Assembly: GCA_016198165.1 (NCBI GenBank)
Contig: JACQJF010000013.1
Coordinates: 1-37,791, forward strand
Reading direction: 5' to 3'
DNA: 37,791 nt
Source: Candidatus Iainarchaeum sp.
Lineage (GTDB): Archaea; Iainarchaeota; Iainarchaeia; Iainarchaeales; GW2011-AR10
The translations under genes were made by a program, and so were the position numbers. Every line of letters starts with the position of its first letter. Position 1 is the stretch's first letter. Positions 6,957 through 15,370 of the stretch are shown here, piece by piece. The notes beneath the pieces were generated by a model that ran no database searches, had not been told where the DNA came from, and saw only the letters and a list, made by a program, of their open reading frames with translations.

Positions 6957-8184
6957 TCTGGCACGCGCCAAGCAGGGGGTTTACAAGGCACACTGCCTCA
7001 TCAATTGCCTTGAATGGAACGCTGTACTTGCAGGCAACCACTGCTGTGGCTGGAATCCTTATTGAATAGCTGACCGCCCTTTCAAGCGAGGTTCTTCTCG
7101 CATCTTCAGTAAATGACACGCAACTTTCAAGCACGTTTGCAAAAAGCTCTATTCCTGCCCCCGTTTCTGTTCTGAATCTTTCAAGTTCTTCGTTTGGAAC
7201 CGGTTTTCCGAAGTTCTTGCCTGCATTGCAGAAAAGAATCTCCTCCTTAGTGAGGTTTCTTGGGTCCCCCCCAACGTCACAGTAGTAACCAATTATTGCG
7301 TCGTGCATTTGCCTGAATTTTTCCTGGTTTGAAGCGCATACGATGTATCCGACGTTTCTCTCAAAAAGGCCTGTGTTGTTCTCGTCAATGTTTATTGTCA
7401 TGCTGGTTGTAGGAATGTACTCGAACCTTACCTGAAGGTCGTTTGAGTCGAATTTGTCGATTGCTTCGTCCAGTTCCGGTTTTAGCCTGATGCTTACTTC
7501 GTGGAACGGGTTGTCGAAAATGTTTACCCTGACTGGCAGGTCACTGGCGTTGCAGTCACCTTCAACAGGCGCCTCTAGGTATTCCCTGGAATAAATTTTT
7601 GACGAGTTTAAGTTGAATTCCGGCACGACATATTTTCCGAGGATTCGCGGGTATACTTCATCCATGGCCTCTTTCAGGCTCGGGTACTTTGTAACATCAA
7701 CTATTTCCACAAGTGCTGTCGGCACGAGTTTCACGTTGTACTGCACAATTGCCTTCACTCCTTCGGGCGAATCTATGGCCACTTCCGTGGCTTCATAGGG
7801 GATTCCATCGCGTGAAAACACGTCAAAAATCGTGTTGTATTTCTCGCAGATAGTGCACGCAGGGTCAAACAAGAGTGTCACGCGTATTTTTTCCGCAGGT
7901 TTTGGCTCATCGGGGGGAGGCTGGACAATTACCGGCGGCTGTGTGGCCTTTGGCTGAATAGCTATTCCGACAGCAACGCTAAGAAGAATGCCGGCAATGA
8001 CAAACAAAACAACAAGGTAAGCAGGTAATGCCTTAAAGGCGTGGCTTTTGTTTTCAGCTTCTTTTTCCGCTGCTTTTTTTTCTTCGTTGCCTTCTTCGTG
8101 GCTTTCTTCCTTGCCGGTCTTGGTTTCATCCATTTTTTTTCCACTTTTTCTTTTTTTTGCTTTTTCCTGTTTTTTTTCGTCCAT
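6934..8184 (-). CDS. Membrane-anchored thioredoxin-fold protein
   Basis: A 416-residue protein, probably an extracytoplasmic thiol-disulfide protein. A lysine- and glutamate-rich cytoplasmic N-terminus is followed by one transmembrane helix (ALPAYLVVLFVIAGILLSVAVGIAI) and a proline-rich linker. A thioredoxin-like domain carries the active-site motif CTIC (FDPACTICEKYN) and the cis-proline segment VKLVPTALVE. The C-terminal half has several further cysteines and a second possible thioredoxin-like ending (SIRIPATAVVACKYSVPFKAIDEAVC), so it may be a two-domain DsbA/DsbG-like arrangement. The start MDEKKQEK is preferred; the track's MYIRKK start is 25 residues upstream. The stop overlaps the methyltransferase start. 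CcdA at 35,184 is a candidate electron partner, which is inference. Confidence 0.75.
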   Translation of the reverse strand: MDEKKQEKAKKRKSGKKMDETKTGKEESHEEGNEEKKAAEKEAENKSHAFKALPAYLVVLFVIAGILLSVAVGIAIQPKATQPPVIVQPPPDEPKPAEKIRVTLLFDPACTICEKYNTIFDVFSRDGIPYEATEVAIDSPEGVKAIVQYNVKLVPTALVEIVDVTKYPSLKEAMDEVYPRILGKYVVPEFNLNSSKIYSREYLEAPVEGDCNASDLPVRVNIFDNPFHEVSIRLKPELDEAIDKFDSNDLQVRFEYIPTTSMTINIDENNTGLFERNVGYIVCASNQEKFRQMHDAIIGYYCDVGGDPRNLTKEEILFCNAGKNFGKPVPNEELERFRTETGAGIELFANVLESCVSFTEDARRTSLERAVSYSIRIPATAVVACKYSVPFKAIDEAVCLVNPLLGACQNEDTNSP

Positions 8185-8277
8185 TGCAGTCCACAATCGT
8201 CTTGGCGGCAAAAACAAGCCTTTTTTTTTCGCGTTCGCGGTTTTTTTTCTAATGTACACTAATTTTTATCCAGTAAA

Positions 8278-8287
8278 GCTTAAAAAG
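8278..8287 (+). promoter_or_regulatory. TATA-like box for tatD gene
   Basis: GCTTAAAAAG sits centred about 32 bp before the ATG at 8,315 and only 17 bp before the ATG at 8,300. With the usual spacing of about 25 bp, transcription would start near 8,308. That supports the downstream ATG. Confidence 0.5.
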
Positions 8288-8314
8288 TTTTAAAGACCCA
8301 TGGTTTTCTTTGTA

Positions 8315-9067
8315 ATGCCTTTTGCTGATTCCCACTGCCACCTGGACTGGTTTGAAAAACCCCTGGAGACAATAAAAAATGCAGAAAAAGAGGGGGTTAA
8401 TGGTTTTTTTTCCTGTGCAACAAACCTAGGCTCAATGAAAAAACACCTTGGCTTGTTTTCCGGAGAGGCCTGTGTGAAGATAGGGCTTGGGTTGCACCCG
8501 GTGGACATGCTTAGGCTAAACGAGGGGGAAATCGAGGAAACCCTTGTTTTTCTGGAAGAAAACGCTTCAAAATGCCATGCTATAGGGGAAATCGGCCTGG
8601 ACTACAAGTACGCAAAGACCCAAAAAGAGCGTGATTTGCAGGAAACTGTTTTTGCCCGCCAGGTGGGCCTTGCAGTGAGGAAAAAACTCCCGGTTGTCGT
8701 GCATTCGCGCAGGGCCGAAAAAGAGTGCCTTGAAATCCTGGATTTCATGGGGGCAAAAAAAGTGCTTCTGCACTGGTTCACTTATTCCCTGCAAAGCATT
8801 CCGGCAGCAATTGAAAACGGTTTTTTCATGTCCTGTGGCCCCGTGATTTTTTCCTCGAAAAAAGACCTTGAAGCGGCCCTTGCGATACCAAAAGAACTCC
8901 TCCTGTTGGAGACCGATTGCCCGGTGGCGTTCGGCGGGGTGCGGTCGGACCCGGTTTGGGTGAAAAGGGTTGCAGAAAAGCTTTCAGCCCAGAAAAAAGA
9001 ACCTGTTGAAAAAATAGGGCGAATCGCGTGGGAAAACTATTCAAGGCTCTTTGACAAGAAGCCTTAA
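8315..9067 (+). CDS. tatD: TatD-family metal-dependent hydrolase (DNase)
   Basis: A 250-residue TatD-type nuclease of the amidohydrolase superfamily, a metal-dependent 3'-5' exonuclease acting on DNA and RNA ends. Metal-binding elements appear in order: DSHCHLDW at the N-terminus, GEIGLDY, VVHSR, then LLHWF and LLETDCPV near the C-terminus. The C-terminal ENYSRLF matches the usual family ending. Length is typical (about 255-265). The start at MPFADSHCH is supported by the TATA position and by the family's normal start a few residues before the HxH motif; the track's start adds MVFFV. It is divergent from the thioredoxin-fold gene and is followed 42 bases later by a small membrane protein gene. 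Confidence 0.9.
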   Translation: MPFADSHCHLDWFEKPLETIKNAEKEGVNGFFSCATNLGSMKKHLGLFSGEACVKIGLGLHPVDMLRLNEGEIEETLVFLEENASKCHAIGEIGLDYKYAKTQKERDLQETVFARQVGLAVRKKLPVVVHSRRAEKECLEILDFMGAKKVLLHWFTYSLQSIPAAIENGFFMSCGPVIFSSKKDLEAALAIPKELLLLETDCPVAFGGVRSDPVWVKRVAEKLSAQKKEPVEKIGRIAWENYSRLFDKKP

Positions 9068-9109
9068 AAGAAATACTTTGCAGAATGATTGTCTGGCGTT
9101 GAAAAAAAC

Positions 9110-9523
9110 ATGGGTGTTGAAACGGTTTTCCTGGAAGTCCTCGTGGTTGCACTCGGTTTAGGGAATGTTCTTTTAAGCCTCTTTTTCGAGGGAAAACCGC
9201 GGGTTTTTCCGGAAAACTCCTGGAAAAATGCGCTTGCCGAAGAATCCCCCGCCGTAAATCCAGCCGGGGTGCAACAGGGTGTCGAGAATGCCGCCATCAA
9301 CCAGAAACTTGTCCTGATTACCCGCCGCCTTGCAGACATTGACTCAAAGCTGCATACGCTTGACAATTTCCGCGCAAACACAAGGGTCGAACTCAAGGGG
9401 CTAATGGAAATACTCGCAGAGCTACAGGACAAGAACCTGACCATTCGGGCAAAAACGTTCCGCAAAAACGAACCCGAACTCTCCACACGGCAAATGCACG
9501 AAATAATTTACCGGTCAAGATGA
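9110..9523 (+). CDS. Small membrane-anchored coiled-coil protein
   Basis: A 137-residue protein of unknown family. The N-terminus has one hydrophobic helix (VFLEVLVVALGLGNVLLSLFF). The C-terminal half is a charged helix with heptad spacing (ITRRLADIDSKLHTLDNFRANTRVELKGLMEILAELQDK), predicted as a coiled coil. The track starts at a TTG (9,089), but ATG 9,110 is better placed relative to the upstream AGAAATACTTT box near 9,070. The 3' end overlaps the convergent RNase HIII gene by 9 bases. Confidence 0.6.
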   Translation: MGVETVFLEVLVVALGLGNVLLSLFFEGKPRVFPENSWKNALAEESPAVNPAGVQQGVENAAINQKLVLITRRLADIDSKLHTLDNFRANTRVELKGLMEILAELQDKNLTIRAKTFRKNEPELSTRQMHEIIYRSR

Positions 9524-10201
9524 TTTTTTCTTCCACGTTTTTCTTTCCGCGGCATCCCCACTTTTTTCGCGCATGAACCCGGCGACGATTGACGCGGAGC
9601 CCACGACTGGTTCGAGGTCATCTGCGGCGACAACGAATTCGATGTTTTTGCTTTTGAGTTTGAGTTGGTTCCCGTCAACGACCGTGCGCGGATTTTCGCC
9701 AAGCTCGCTGAACAATTCAATCGTCTTGTCAATCGCTTTTTCCTCTATCTCGTTAATCGTGAAGCCTTTTTTTCTCAGGCGGTCAATCATCTCTGCGTTA
9801 AAGGAAAAAACCCCGAAGGAAAGCGCGTTGCGTGAAACTATCCAGAACTTGTCTGAAACGTTTGCAGTTTTTTTCGAGTCCCTCACCTCGCGCAGTTTGT
9901 TCGTGTCGCCAAAAACCCCTGCAATCACCATCGGGCCGAAGCCCTCGCCGCGCCCGACCTCGTCAAAGCCAAGCGCGAGTTCTTCAGTCAAACCCATTTT
10001 TTCAAGCAGCCAGGCCTTGGTTTTTTCAGGTTCACTTCCCTGGATGACGGTCTTGCCGCTTGTGTAGACCACGACGACGTTTTTCTTGTCGCGAAAGCGC
10101 GCATGCTCGTGCATGGAATTTACCTTGAACCCCTCAAGGCCCCCGAGGGCTTTTTCGAGTGCAGGGATGTCTTTTTTCTGGAAGTTCAGGACGACTGTCA
10201 T
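9515..10201 (-). CDS. rnhC: RNase HIII-like ribonuclease H, short C-terminus
   Basis: Type 2 RNase H that cuts the RNA strand of RNA-DNA hybrids. The N-terminal about 85 residues look like the TBP-like substrate-binding domain that marks RNase HIII (ALGGLEGFKVNSMHEHARFRDKKNVVVVYTSGKTVIQG). The catalytic domain starts with GFDEVGRGEGFGPMVIAG, giving the first Asp and Glu. VVDGNQL supplies the next Asp, and the AADDLEPVVGSASIVAGFMRE segment the last Asp plus the ASIxA helix. All four catalytic acids are therefore present. The protein stops soon after at 228 residues, whereas bacterial RNase HIII is about 300, so the usual C-terminal helical part is missing. I see no downstream frame that restores it. 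Confidence 0.85.
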   Translation of the reverse strand: MTVVLNFQKKDIPALEKALGGLEGFKVNSMHEHARFRDKKNVVVVYTSGKTVIQGSEPEKTKAWLLEKMGLTEELALGFDEVGRGEGFGPMVIAGVFGDTNKLREVRDSKKTANVSDKFWIVSRNALSFGVFSFNAEMIDRLRKKGFTINEIEEKAIDKTIELFSELGENPRTVVDGNQLKLKSKNIEFVVAADDLEPVVGSASIVAGFMREKSGDAAERKTWKKKSS

Positions 10202-10246
10202 ATTACTGTCAAAGAAGAGAATCCGTTGAAAGTATTTTAAAATGAG

Positions 10247-10256
10247 CTAAATACAA
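10247..10256 (+). promoter_or_regulatory. TATA-like box for the RelE-type TA operon
   Basis: CTAAATACAA is centred about 25 bp before the ATG at 10,276, which fits a leaderless archaeal transcript starting at the antitoxin ATG. Confidence 0.5.
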
Positions 10257-10275
10257 TATTAATTGGTTTTTTTTA

Positions 10276-10458
10276 ATGGCTAGCGCAACTTTGAAACAGA
10301 TTTATTCAAGGCTCAACGATATTGACCAAAAGGTTTCAGCCTTGTTGGTTAAAGAAGAAAGGCCGACAAAAGAGGAATTATCCGCCATCAGGATTGGCCG
10401 CAAGCAGTTTGCAGAAGGAAAATTCAAGTCCTGGCAAGAAATCAAATCCACGCTTTAA
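10276..10458 (+). CDS. Antitoxin of a RelE/ParE-type toxin-antitoxin pair
   Basis: A 60-residue protein directly before a RelE-like toxin gene (11 bases apart). An N-terminal helix (TLKQIYSRLNDIDQKVSALL) may dimerise. The C-terminal part EERPTKEELSAIRIGRKQFAEGKFKSWQEIKSTL has the sequence type of antitoxins that wrap around RelE toxins (ending in a GKFKSWxEIK segment). A relative without a toxin partner is encoded at 26,080-26,283. TA antitoxins of this type usually also repress their own promoter; no clear DNA-binding domain can be seen here. Confidence 0.75.
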   Translation: MASATLKQIYSRLNDIDQKVSALLVKEERPTKEELSAIRIGRKQFAEGKFKSWQEIKSTL

Positions 10459-10469
10459 AGTGACTTTTT

Positions 10470-10742
10470 TTGCCTGGTTTTAACGTTTTTCTTTCGAATA
10501 ATGCTGGAAAGGGTCTGAAGAAATCCGAGCCAAATATGCGGCAGCAACTCCAAAATGCACTTGACACTTTGGAAAACAATCCGGTTCCAACCAGAGATTT
10601 TGACGTCACAAAAATTTCTTCAAGCATGTCAAATTACAGGATAAGAATCGGGCGCTACCGGATTTTATACACGATAAACTGGGAAGACAAGGAAGTCAAA
10701 GTATTTGACATTGACAAGAGAAAAGGAAGCAGTTACGATTAA
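10470..10742 (+). CDS. RelE/ParE-superfamily toxin
   Basis: A 90-residue RelE-fold protein. Family features are FLSNNAGKGLKKSEPNMRQQL at the N-terminus, then NYRIRIGRYRILYTINWEDKEVKVFDIDKRKGSSYD, the usual core of RelE-type toxins (RIRxGxYRIxY, then xVxxIxxRxxxY). RelE toxins cleave mRNA in the ribosome, while ParE members poison gyrase; the C-terminal RKGSSYD favours the RelE branch. No ATG or GTG exists in frame near the start, so TTG at 10,470 is the likely start. A T- and A-rich stretch after the stop (10,746-10,790) probably terminates transcription. Confidence 0.85.
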   Translation: MPGFNVFLSNNAGKGLKKSEPNMRQQLQNALDTLENNPVPTRDFDVTKISSSMSNYRIRIGRYRILYTINWEDKEVKVFDIDKRKGSSYD

Positions 10743-10785
10743 ACTTTTACTGTTTTTTTAAAAAAAAAGAAAAATAGGTGGTTTT

Positions 10786-11295
10786 TTATTCCACCACTAT
10801 TATTTTCCCGAACATTTTTACGCTAAGGTGTTCGTGGTATGCCCATTCCCCAACCTCGTTGAAGGTGAAAGAAAAGCTCTCTCCTTGTGCAAGGCCTTTG
10901 CATGCGTCAAAAATGTCTTCGGCTTCCGCCGTACCGCACTTGGTGATGCTTGAACCCGGGTATTTTTCATGCGTTGGGTGCTGGGCGGTTGCCGGCCAGT
11001 TTTGCGTGCTGGTTTTATTGGTCCACGTTACGGTGCTGCCTTTCTTTATTGTGAGTTCCTGCGGAACGTAGCCGGCCTCAGTTATTTCCACGGCAAAGTT
11101 CCCGACTTCAAGCTCTTCTCCTTGTGGTGATGGTTCTTCCGTGTCGGGGTTACTTCCTTGCGGTTCGGGGTTTGATTCGTTCCCGCCTGGGTTTGGGGTA
11201 TTATCCCCTGTCTGTGCAGGGCCAGTGGGGTTCTGTGCACAACCTGCAACCAGGATGACTGCAATCAGGCCAAGGGCCAGCAAATACTTGTTCAT
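10786..11295 (-). CDS. Cupredoxin-like lipoprotein
   Basis: A 169-residue exported copper-type protein. Starting at MNKYLLALG gives a signal peptide ending in the lipobox LVAGC, so the mature protein should be lipid-anchored. A linker of about 45 residues rich in Pro, Gly, Asn and Glu precedes a plastocyanin-fold domain (VEITEAGYVPQELTIKKGSTVTWTNKTS). Possible metal ligands lie in NWPATAQHPTHEKYP and in WAYHEHLSVKMFG. In classical type 1 copper proteins the C-terminal loop is C-x(n)-H-x(n)-M; here the first position is His rather than Cys. The HPTH plus YHEH pattern belongs to a cupredoxin group I recall from other small prokaryotes, with unknown partner. The track start adds 26 residues without a signal sequence. 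Confidence 0.85.
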   Translation of the reverse strand: MNKYLLALGLIAVILVAGCAQNPTGPAQTGDNTPNPGGNESNPEPQGSNPDTEEPSPQGEELEVGNFAVEITEAGYVPQELTIKKGSTVTWTNKTSTQNWPATAQHPTHEKYPGSSITKCGTAEAEDIFDACKGLAQGESFSFTFNEVGEWAYHEHLSVKMFGKIIVVE

Positions 11296-11380
11296 TGCCA
11301 AAAAAACACCTCTCTGCTTTTTTTTTGGGGAGTAGGACAAAAAAGAGAGGCGAAGGGATTTTAAAACAACCACGCGTCGC

Positions 11381-14300
11381 TTATTCAGTCAACTCGATTT
11401 CTATTTCGGACAATTTTGACTGATACGTTTGCGACTCATTGTCTGTTACTTTTACAGAGAGCGCGAGTTTTCCTTCTGCGTTAAGGAGTTCTTTTAGCGG
11501 CTTGACTATCGGTGAGAATGGTATAGGCTGGCCGGGTTCATATGCCTCTGAGAGGTCGCCAAAGCTTCGCTCTGTTAATTTCTCGTCGCCCGAGAAAAGC
11601 TCTGCCTTGGCAAAAGGGTGAATGCTGGTTGAAAAATTAACTACAATTGCTTCTTCTCCTGTTTTAACGATTTGCCTGAAGTTCCACGTTTCACCATGCT
11701 CTATTTTTTGCCCCCCGACAAAGATTTGTTCAATCAAAACACTCACGGGCTCTTGTTCTATTTCCTCTTCCGGGCTGGGTGGCCCTATGAAATCAGGCGG
11801 GCCTGTGAACGGCTCTGGTGCGGGTGGCTTTTCAAAACCGTCTTTGAAACCGTCAATTGAAAGCGTATAGTAGTTTCCTTCACCGGCTCCTTCTTTCATA
11901 AGCGTGAACAGGTCCTCCAAGTCAAACTGGAAGTAAAACCTTGAGTCGCTCTGTTCGTCCTGTTTCTGGTCGTCGCCAACGTATGTCCCGCCCGTCAAAA
12001 ACCCGAGGCCGGCGTCGATTTCGAATTCTGTTCCACTGGCCGTTTTTGCCCTGAAAAGTTTCTTCCCCTCATAGTCACTGTTGGCAAAATCCGCATTCAA
12101 AAATGCGTTCTTGACGCTGTCAAAGTCCTTGTCCAAGCCATAGGAAAAAGGCACGAGGGTGAGCCTGTTTGAGAAAAAATACGCGCCCTCGACAAAGTGC
12201 CCGAAAAAAACTTTCGCCCAGTCCCCGTCAAGCAGCAAAACGTTTTTGGGGTCCGGGAATTTTTCCTTCAGTGTGGGTTTTTCTTCGAGTATTTTTCTCA
12301 CTGCCTGCGTCACGCTTGGCGTTATCATGCCTTTGTTCGGCGAGTCATCAGTCGTCTGGAGAAGGATTACCTTGTTTTCCGCAAGCGGCGAGAGGTCATC
12401 GACGCCGGTTATTTTGAAAAGGACTTCAGAGTAGCCCTCCTCGTTTTGCCTGTTGTAAAGCTCGAGTGTTACAGTGGAGTTTGGGTAATTCAGGAACCCA
12501 AGCGTGTTCTGCATTTCTATCTCTTGCCCAAGCAGGAGGTTTCCCTCGTCGTCGCGTATCCTTGCAGACAGGATGGGTTTTCCCATGAAGTCAAACGAGC
12601 CAAAACTGCTTTTCTCGCCGTAAAGACTTATGGTGTCAAAGCCCGACACTTTACTATCTGGCAGTGGTCCCTTTGTAATAGTTTCGCTTGTCTTGCTTAA
12701 CCCGCTGTACAGGGGTTCTGCGTCTGTCGCGCCTGTTTTCTGGTTCTCGAACACGAGCTTGTACGAGTCAAACCGCAGGTGCTTGGGGTTTAGAGTGACA
12801 TTGCTTTCCTGGGCATTCTTTGTTTTTTCAAGGCTTGACAGCGTGACTTCAAAGTTCAGGCTATTGTCCTTGTTCTGCGTTATCTCCACTGTTCCGCTGG
12901 AGTCCAGAAACCCTGGGTAGAAAGCCTCGCCGGATTCAGTGTAAATAATGTTCCCCGAAAGCTCCACCATGTAAGTATCGTATTCCACGCCATTTACCTG
13001 CGTCTTGCCCGCATAGGTTCCGTCAATCAGTCCCTCGAGCACTTCCGCGTGCGTCGCGCCTCTCCAGATTTCAATGGCGGCTCTCTTGAATTCCGGGAAT
13101 TTGAATCCTTTTTGCGTGTCCTTTTGGTAAATGTCCTGTGGTTCCTGCATGGGTGAAAGCTGTCTTTGAGGCTGGTCGGTTCTGGTGACAAGCATGAGTT
13201 CCGTGTAAGGCTCGTCATTGTCCGCATACCCGTCCTTGTCAAGCACAAGCACGTAAGTCTCGCTAGGTGTCCTTTTGGTTGCGTTGGTTACAAAAGGCGT
13301 GTCTTTTTCAAGTATAGTAGCGTCTGCAACCGCGAAATTCCCTGCTTTGATGTTTTCAATCTCTTTTTCACTGAAAGGCTTGTCTTTTCCAAGGGAGAAA
13401 AAATCGTTGGGGTCAAGCCTTGGCATTTCGAGCGTGATTTCCTCGCCTTCAAGATTCATTTTCACTCTTTTGTTAGGGTCAAAAAGTGCCCCGTTTGTCC
13501 TGACGATGTTTGAAGGATCTCCATAGAGTGCATAATATTTTTCTGCTTCGTTGAATTCCGAAGCAACGGCGAGGTTAATGTAGTCTTTAAACGAGTCCCC
13601 TGCCTTGAACCGGCCGGGGATTTTTTGTGAAAGAGTGGAATAAATGTAGCTTTTCACCGTGTCTTCAAATGCATCTTTTTTTGTAAGCACGACTATGTTC
13701 GGCCCGCTTAAAAAATTCGCCGTGACTATCGGGTCACAGGCTTTGTGGAAAACAAAAGAAAAATCAGTCGGGTAATTAGATGAGCTCTCAGTGTCACCCA
13801 TCTCGCAATTTGTAAAATCATCAATGGCTCTGAAACCCGATATTACGGCAGCATTAACATTGTCAACAAAAAAACCATTTGACGGGTCGTCAAACTCCGG
13901 GCTATACCCCGTATACAAAAATTGTTTTCTGATGAAAGCATTATTGAGCTGCTGCTGGTCGAGGTTTTTCCCCTCGAATTCCCCCACATCCTGTTGCCTG
14001 TAAATTGGCCCATTGCTTGCAACATAAATGTATGGCTCTTCACTTGGCTCCCTTTTGCTGGCTGCTTCAAAATAAGCCCTTAGGTTGTCTGCGCCTGAAA
14101 ACGGTATCCTGCCCACAGAAAGCTCTACAAACGGGTCGTCATCAATGTTTCCGTAGTAAACCTGGTCAAGGATGCGCTCCTCGTCAAACTCCTCCTTATC
14201 GTTTTTTCCAAGCACTCCCGTCTCGTCATAAAAAGGGATTGAGTCGTGCCACCCAATTAGGAGGAGGTTTTTGAACGGGCCGATTGTCAGCGCAAGGGGG

Positions 14301-15316
14301 ATTTCAACTTTCTCCCCCCTGTATTGCCTGAGTATTTCCTCCTGTATTGCCTGTGGAGTGCCGTCTGTAATCGGAATCAGGCCCCAGCCTTTTTCCCCCG
14401 AGAGCTGTGCAAGGTATTCCCCAAGCTCGGTACTACCGGTCTTGTAGAGGATTGCGCCGGACTCGTTGAGGTGGATAACGAGTTCTATCGGGGGTGGCGA
14501 GTCGTATGGCAAACCAAACTGGATTTCTATTTGCCCCTTGATTGTTTGGGGTTCAATGATTTCCCGCTTGAAATAGTCGGAATAGTCAAGCGTCATTTCA
14601 AGTTCGAACAATTCATCAGTGCCGGGCACGGGCCTGACTTCAAAACCTATTTTTCCAAGTTCGGGGTAACCTGGGAAAAAAATGTCCACGTCTTCTGTTG
14701 CGGGGACTGGGAAAAAATTTGTTTCAAGCGGCGGGTCTTGTGGATTGATAAGTGTTTTTTTGTATGTCCCGGCTGGCGTTTGTTCCGTGAACCCGATTTC
14801 GATTTTTTCTTGCCAGTTTTCAAGGAGAGCTGTCCTGTCATATCCCTCGATTATCCCGCTTATCGTAATATTTTTTTCATCGTAGGCGCCGTCATTGTTT
14901 TTTGTCTCTTCTTTCACTGCGATTTTGTAATGGCTTCCGGGCCTTAACAGTTTTCCCGTGGCGCTGTCGGTTCCATCCCATTCAATCTGGTAGCCCTCGG
15001 ATTCGGTGTTTGCGGGGATTCTGACAAGCGATTTTTCCAGGGGCATGAGGTGATTCGGCGTGCCTGGCTGGTCCGAGTAGGCCAGGTAAATGTTCGCGTC
15101 GATTGCTTTGTCTGTTTTGACGGTTATTTTTATTTTCTCGCCCCTGCTGGGGTTGAAGGGGTTCTTGTCAACGTCAAGCGTTACTGTCGCTTTTTCGGGC
15201 TCGTTTAAGCCACTGTCCGGTCCTCCCTGGCCAAGGTTATCGATAAGGTAATTCGCGCCGAAAAGCGCGCCGATTATACCAAGAACAATCAGGAGAATTG
15301 CCCATATTTTGTCCAT
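11381..15316 (-). CDS. Giant membrane-anchored extracellular protein with C25-peptidase-like region
   Basis: A 1,311-residue protein, the second longest in the window. An N-terminal helix (IWAILLIVLGIIGALFGANYLI) anchors or exports it. Then comes an Ig/FlgD-like domain (KITVKTDKAIDANIYL and IEWDGTDSATGKLLRPGSHYKIAV). Residues about 330-640 resemble gingipain-type C25 peptidases: FVELSVGRIPFSGADNLRAYFEAA and, later, KYYALYGDPSNIV. The catalytic His of the GHG type is not visible, and the only candidate Cys segment is FHKACDPIV, so activity is doubtful. Several beta-rich domains follow, ending in a proline-rich linker (PPAPEPFTGPPDFIGPPSPEEE) and a last Ig-like domain. A surface enzyme or adhesin is inferred. 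Only 8 bases separate its stop from the end of the preceding intergenic region of the cupredoxin gene's upstream side, so the two could be co-transcribed. Confidence 0.75.
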   Translation of the reverse strand: MDKIWAILLIVLGIIGALFGANYLIDNLGQGGPDSGLNEPEKATVTLDVDKNPFNPSRGEKIKITVKTDKAIDANIYLAYSDQPGTPNHLMPLEKSLVRIPANTESEGYQIEWDGTDSATGKLLRPGSHYKIAVKEETKNNDGAYDEKNITISGIIEGYDRTALLENWQEKIEIGFTEQTPAGTYKKTLINPQDPPLETNFFPVPATEDVDIFFPGYPELGKIGFEVRPVPGTDELFELEMTLDYSDYFKREIIEPQTIKGQIEIQFGLPYDSPPPIELVIHLNESGAILYKTGSTELGEYLAQLSGEKGWGLIPITDGTPQAIQEEILRQYRGEKVEIPLALTIGPFKNLLLIGWHDSIPFYDETGVLGKNDKEEFDEERILDQVYYGNIDDDPFVELSVGRIPFSGADNLRAYFEAASKREPSEEPYIYVASNGPIYRQQDVGEFEGKNLDQQQLNNAFIRKQFLYTGYSPEFDDPSNGFFVDNVNAAVISGFRAIDDFTNCEMGDTESSSNYPTDFSFVFHKACDPIVTANFLSGPNIVVLTKKDAFEDTVKSYIYSTLSQKIPGRFKAGDSFKDYINLAVASEFNEAEKYYALYGDPSNIVRTNGALFDPNKRVKMNLEGEEITLEMPRLDPNDFFSLGKDKPFSEKEIENIKAGNFAVADATILEKDTPFVTNATKRTPSETYVLVLDKDGYADNDEPYTELMLVTRTDQPQRQLSPMQEPQDIYQKDTQKGFKFPEFKRAAIEIWRGATHAEVLEGLIDGTYAGKTQVNGVEYDTYMVELSGNIIYTESGEAFYPGFLDSSGTVEITQNKDNSLNFEVTLSSLEKTKNAQESNVTLNPKHLRFDSYKLVFENQKTGATDAEPLYSGLSKTSETITKGPLPDSKVSGFDTISLYGEKSSFGSFDFMGKPILSARIRDDEGNLLLGQEIEMQNTLGFLNYPNSTVTLELYNRQNEEGYSEVLFKITGVDDLSPLAENKVILLQTTDDSPNKGMITPSVTQAVRKILEEKPTLKEKFPDPKNVLLLDGDWAKVFFGHFVEGAYFFSNRLTLVPFSYGLDKDFDSVKNAFLNADFANSDYEGKKLFRAKTASGTEFEIDAGLGFLTGGTYVGDDQKQDEQSDSRFYFQFDLEDLFTLMKEGAGEGNYYTLSIDGFKDGFEKPPAPEPFTGPPDFIGPPSPEEEIEQEPVSVLIEQIFVGGQKIEHGETWNFRQIVKTGEEAIVVNFSTSIHPFAKAELFSGDEKLTERSFGDLSEAYEPGQPIPFSPIVKPLKELLNAEGKLALSVKVTDNESQTYQSKLSEIEIELTE

Positions 15317-15370
15317 TTAATCAATTGTATATAGTATTGGGTCAAATTTATTCCTTTCGGCTTAGAACGC

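Noticed and set aside
9064-9486. Minus-strand ORF that could be a frameshifted RNase HIII C-terminus
   Set aside because: The translation is Ser- and Arg-rich with no RNase H motifs and is antisense to a plausible coiled-coil gene.
13027-13248. Short ORF inside the 1,311-residue protein gene
   Set aside because: Shadow frame of the large gene, with no start signal.
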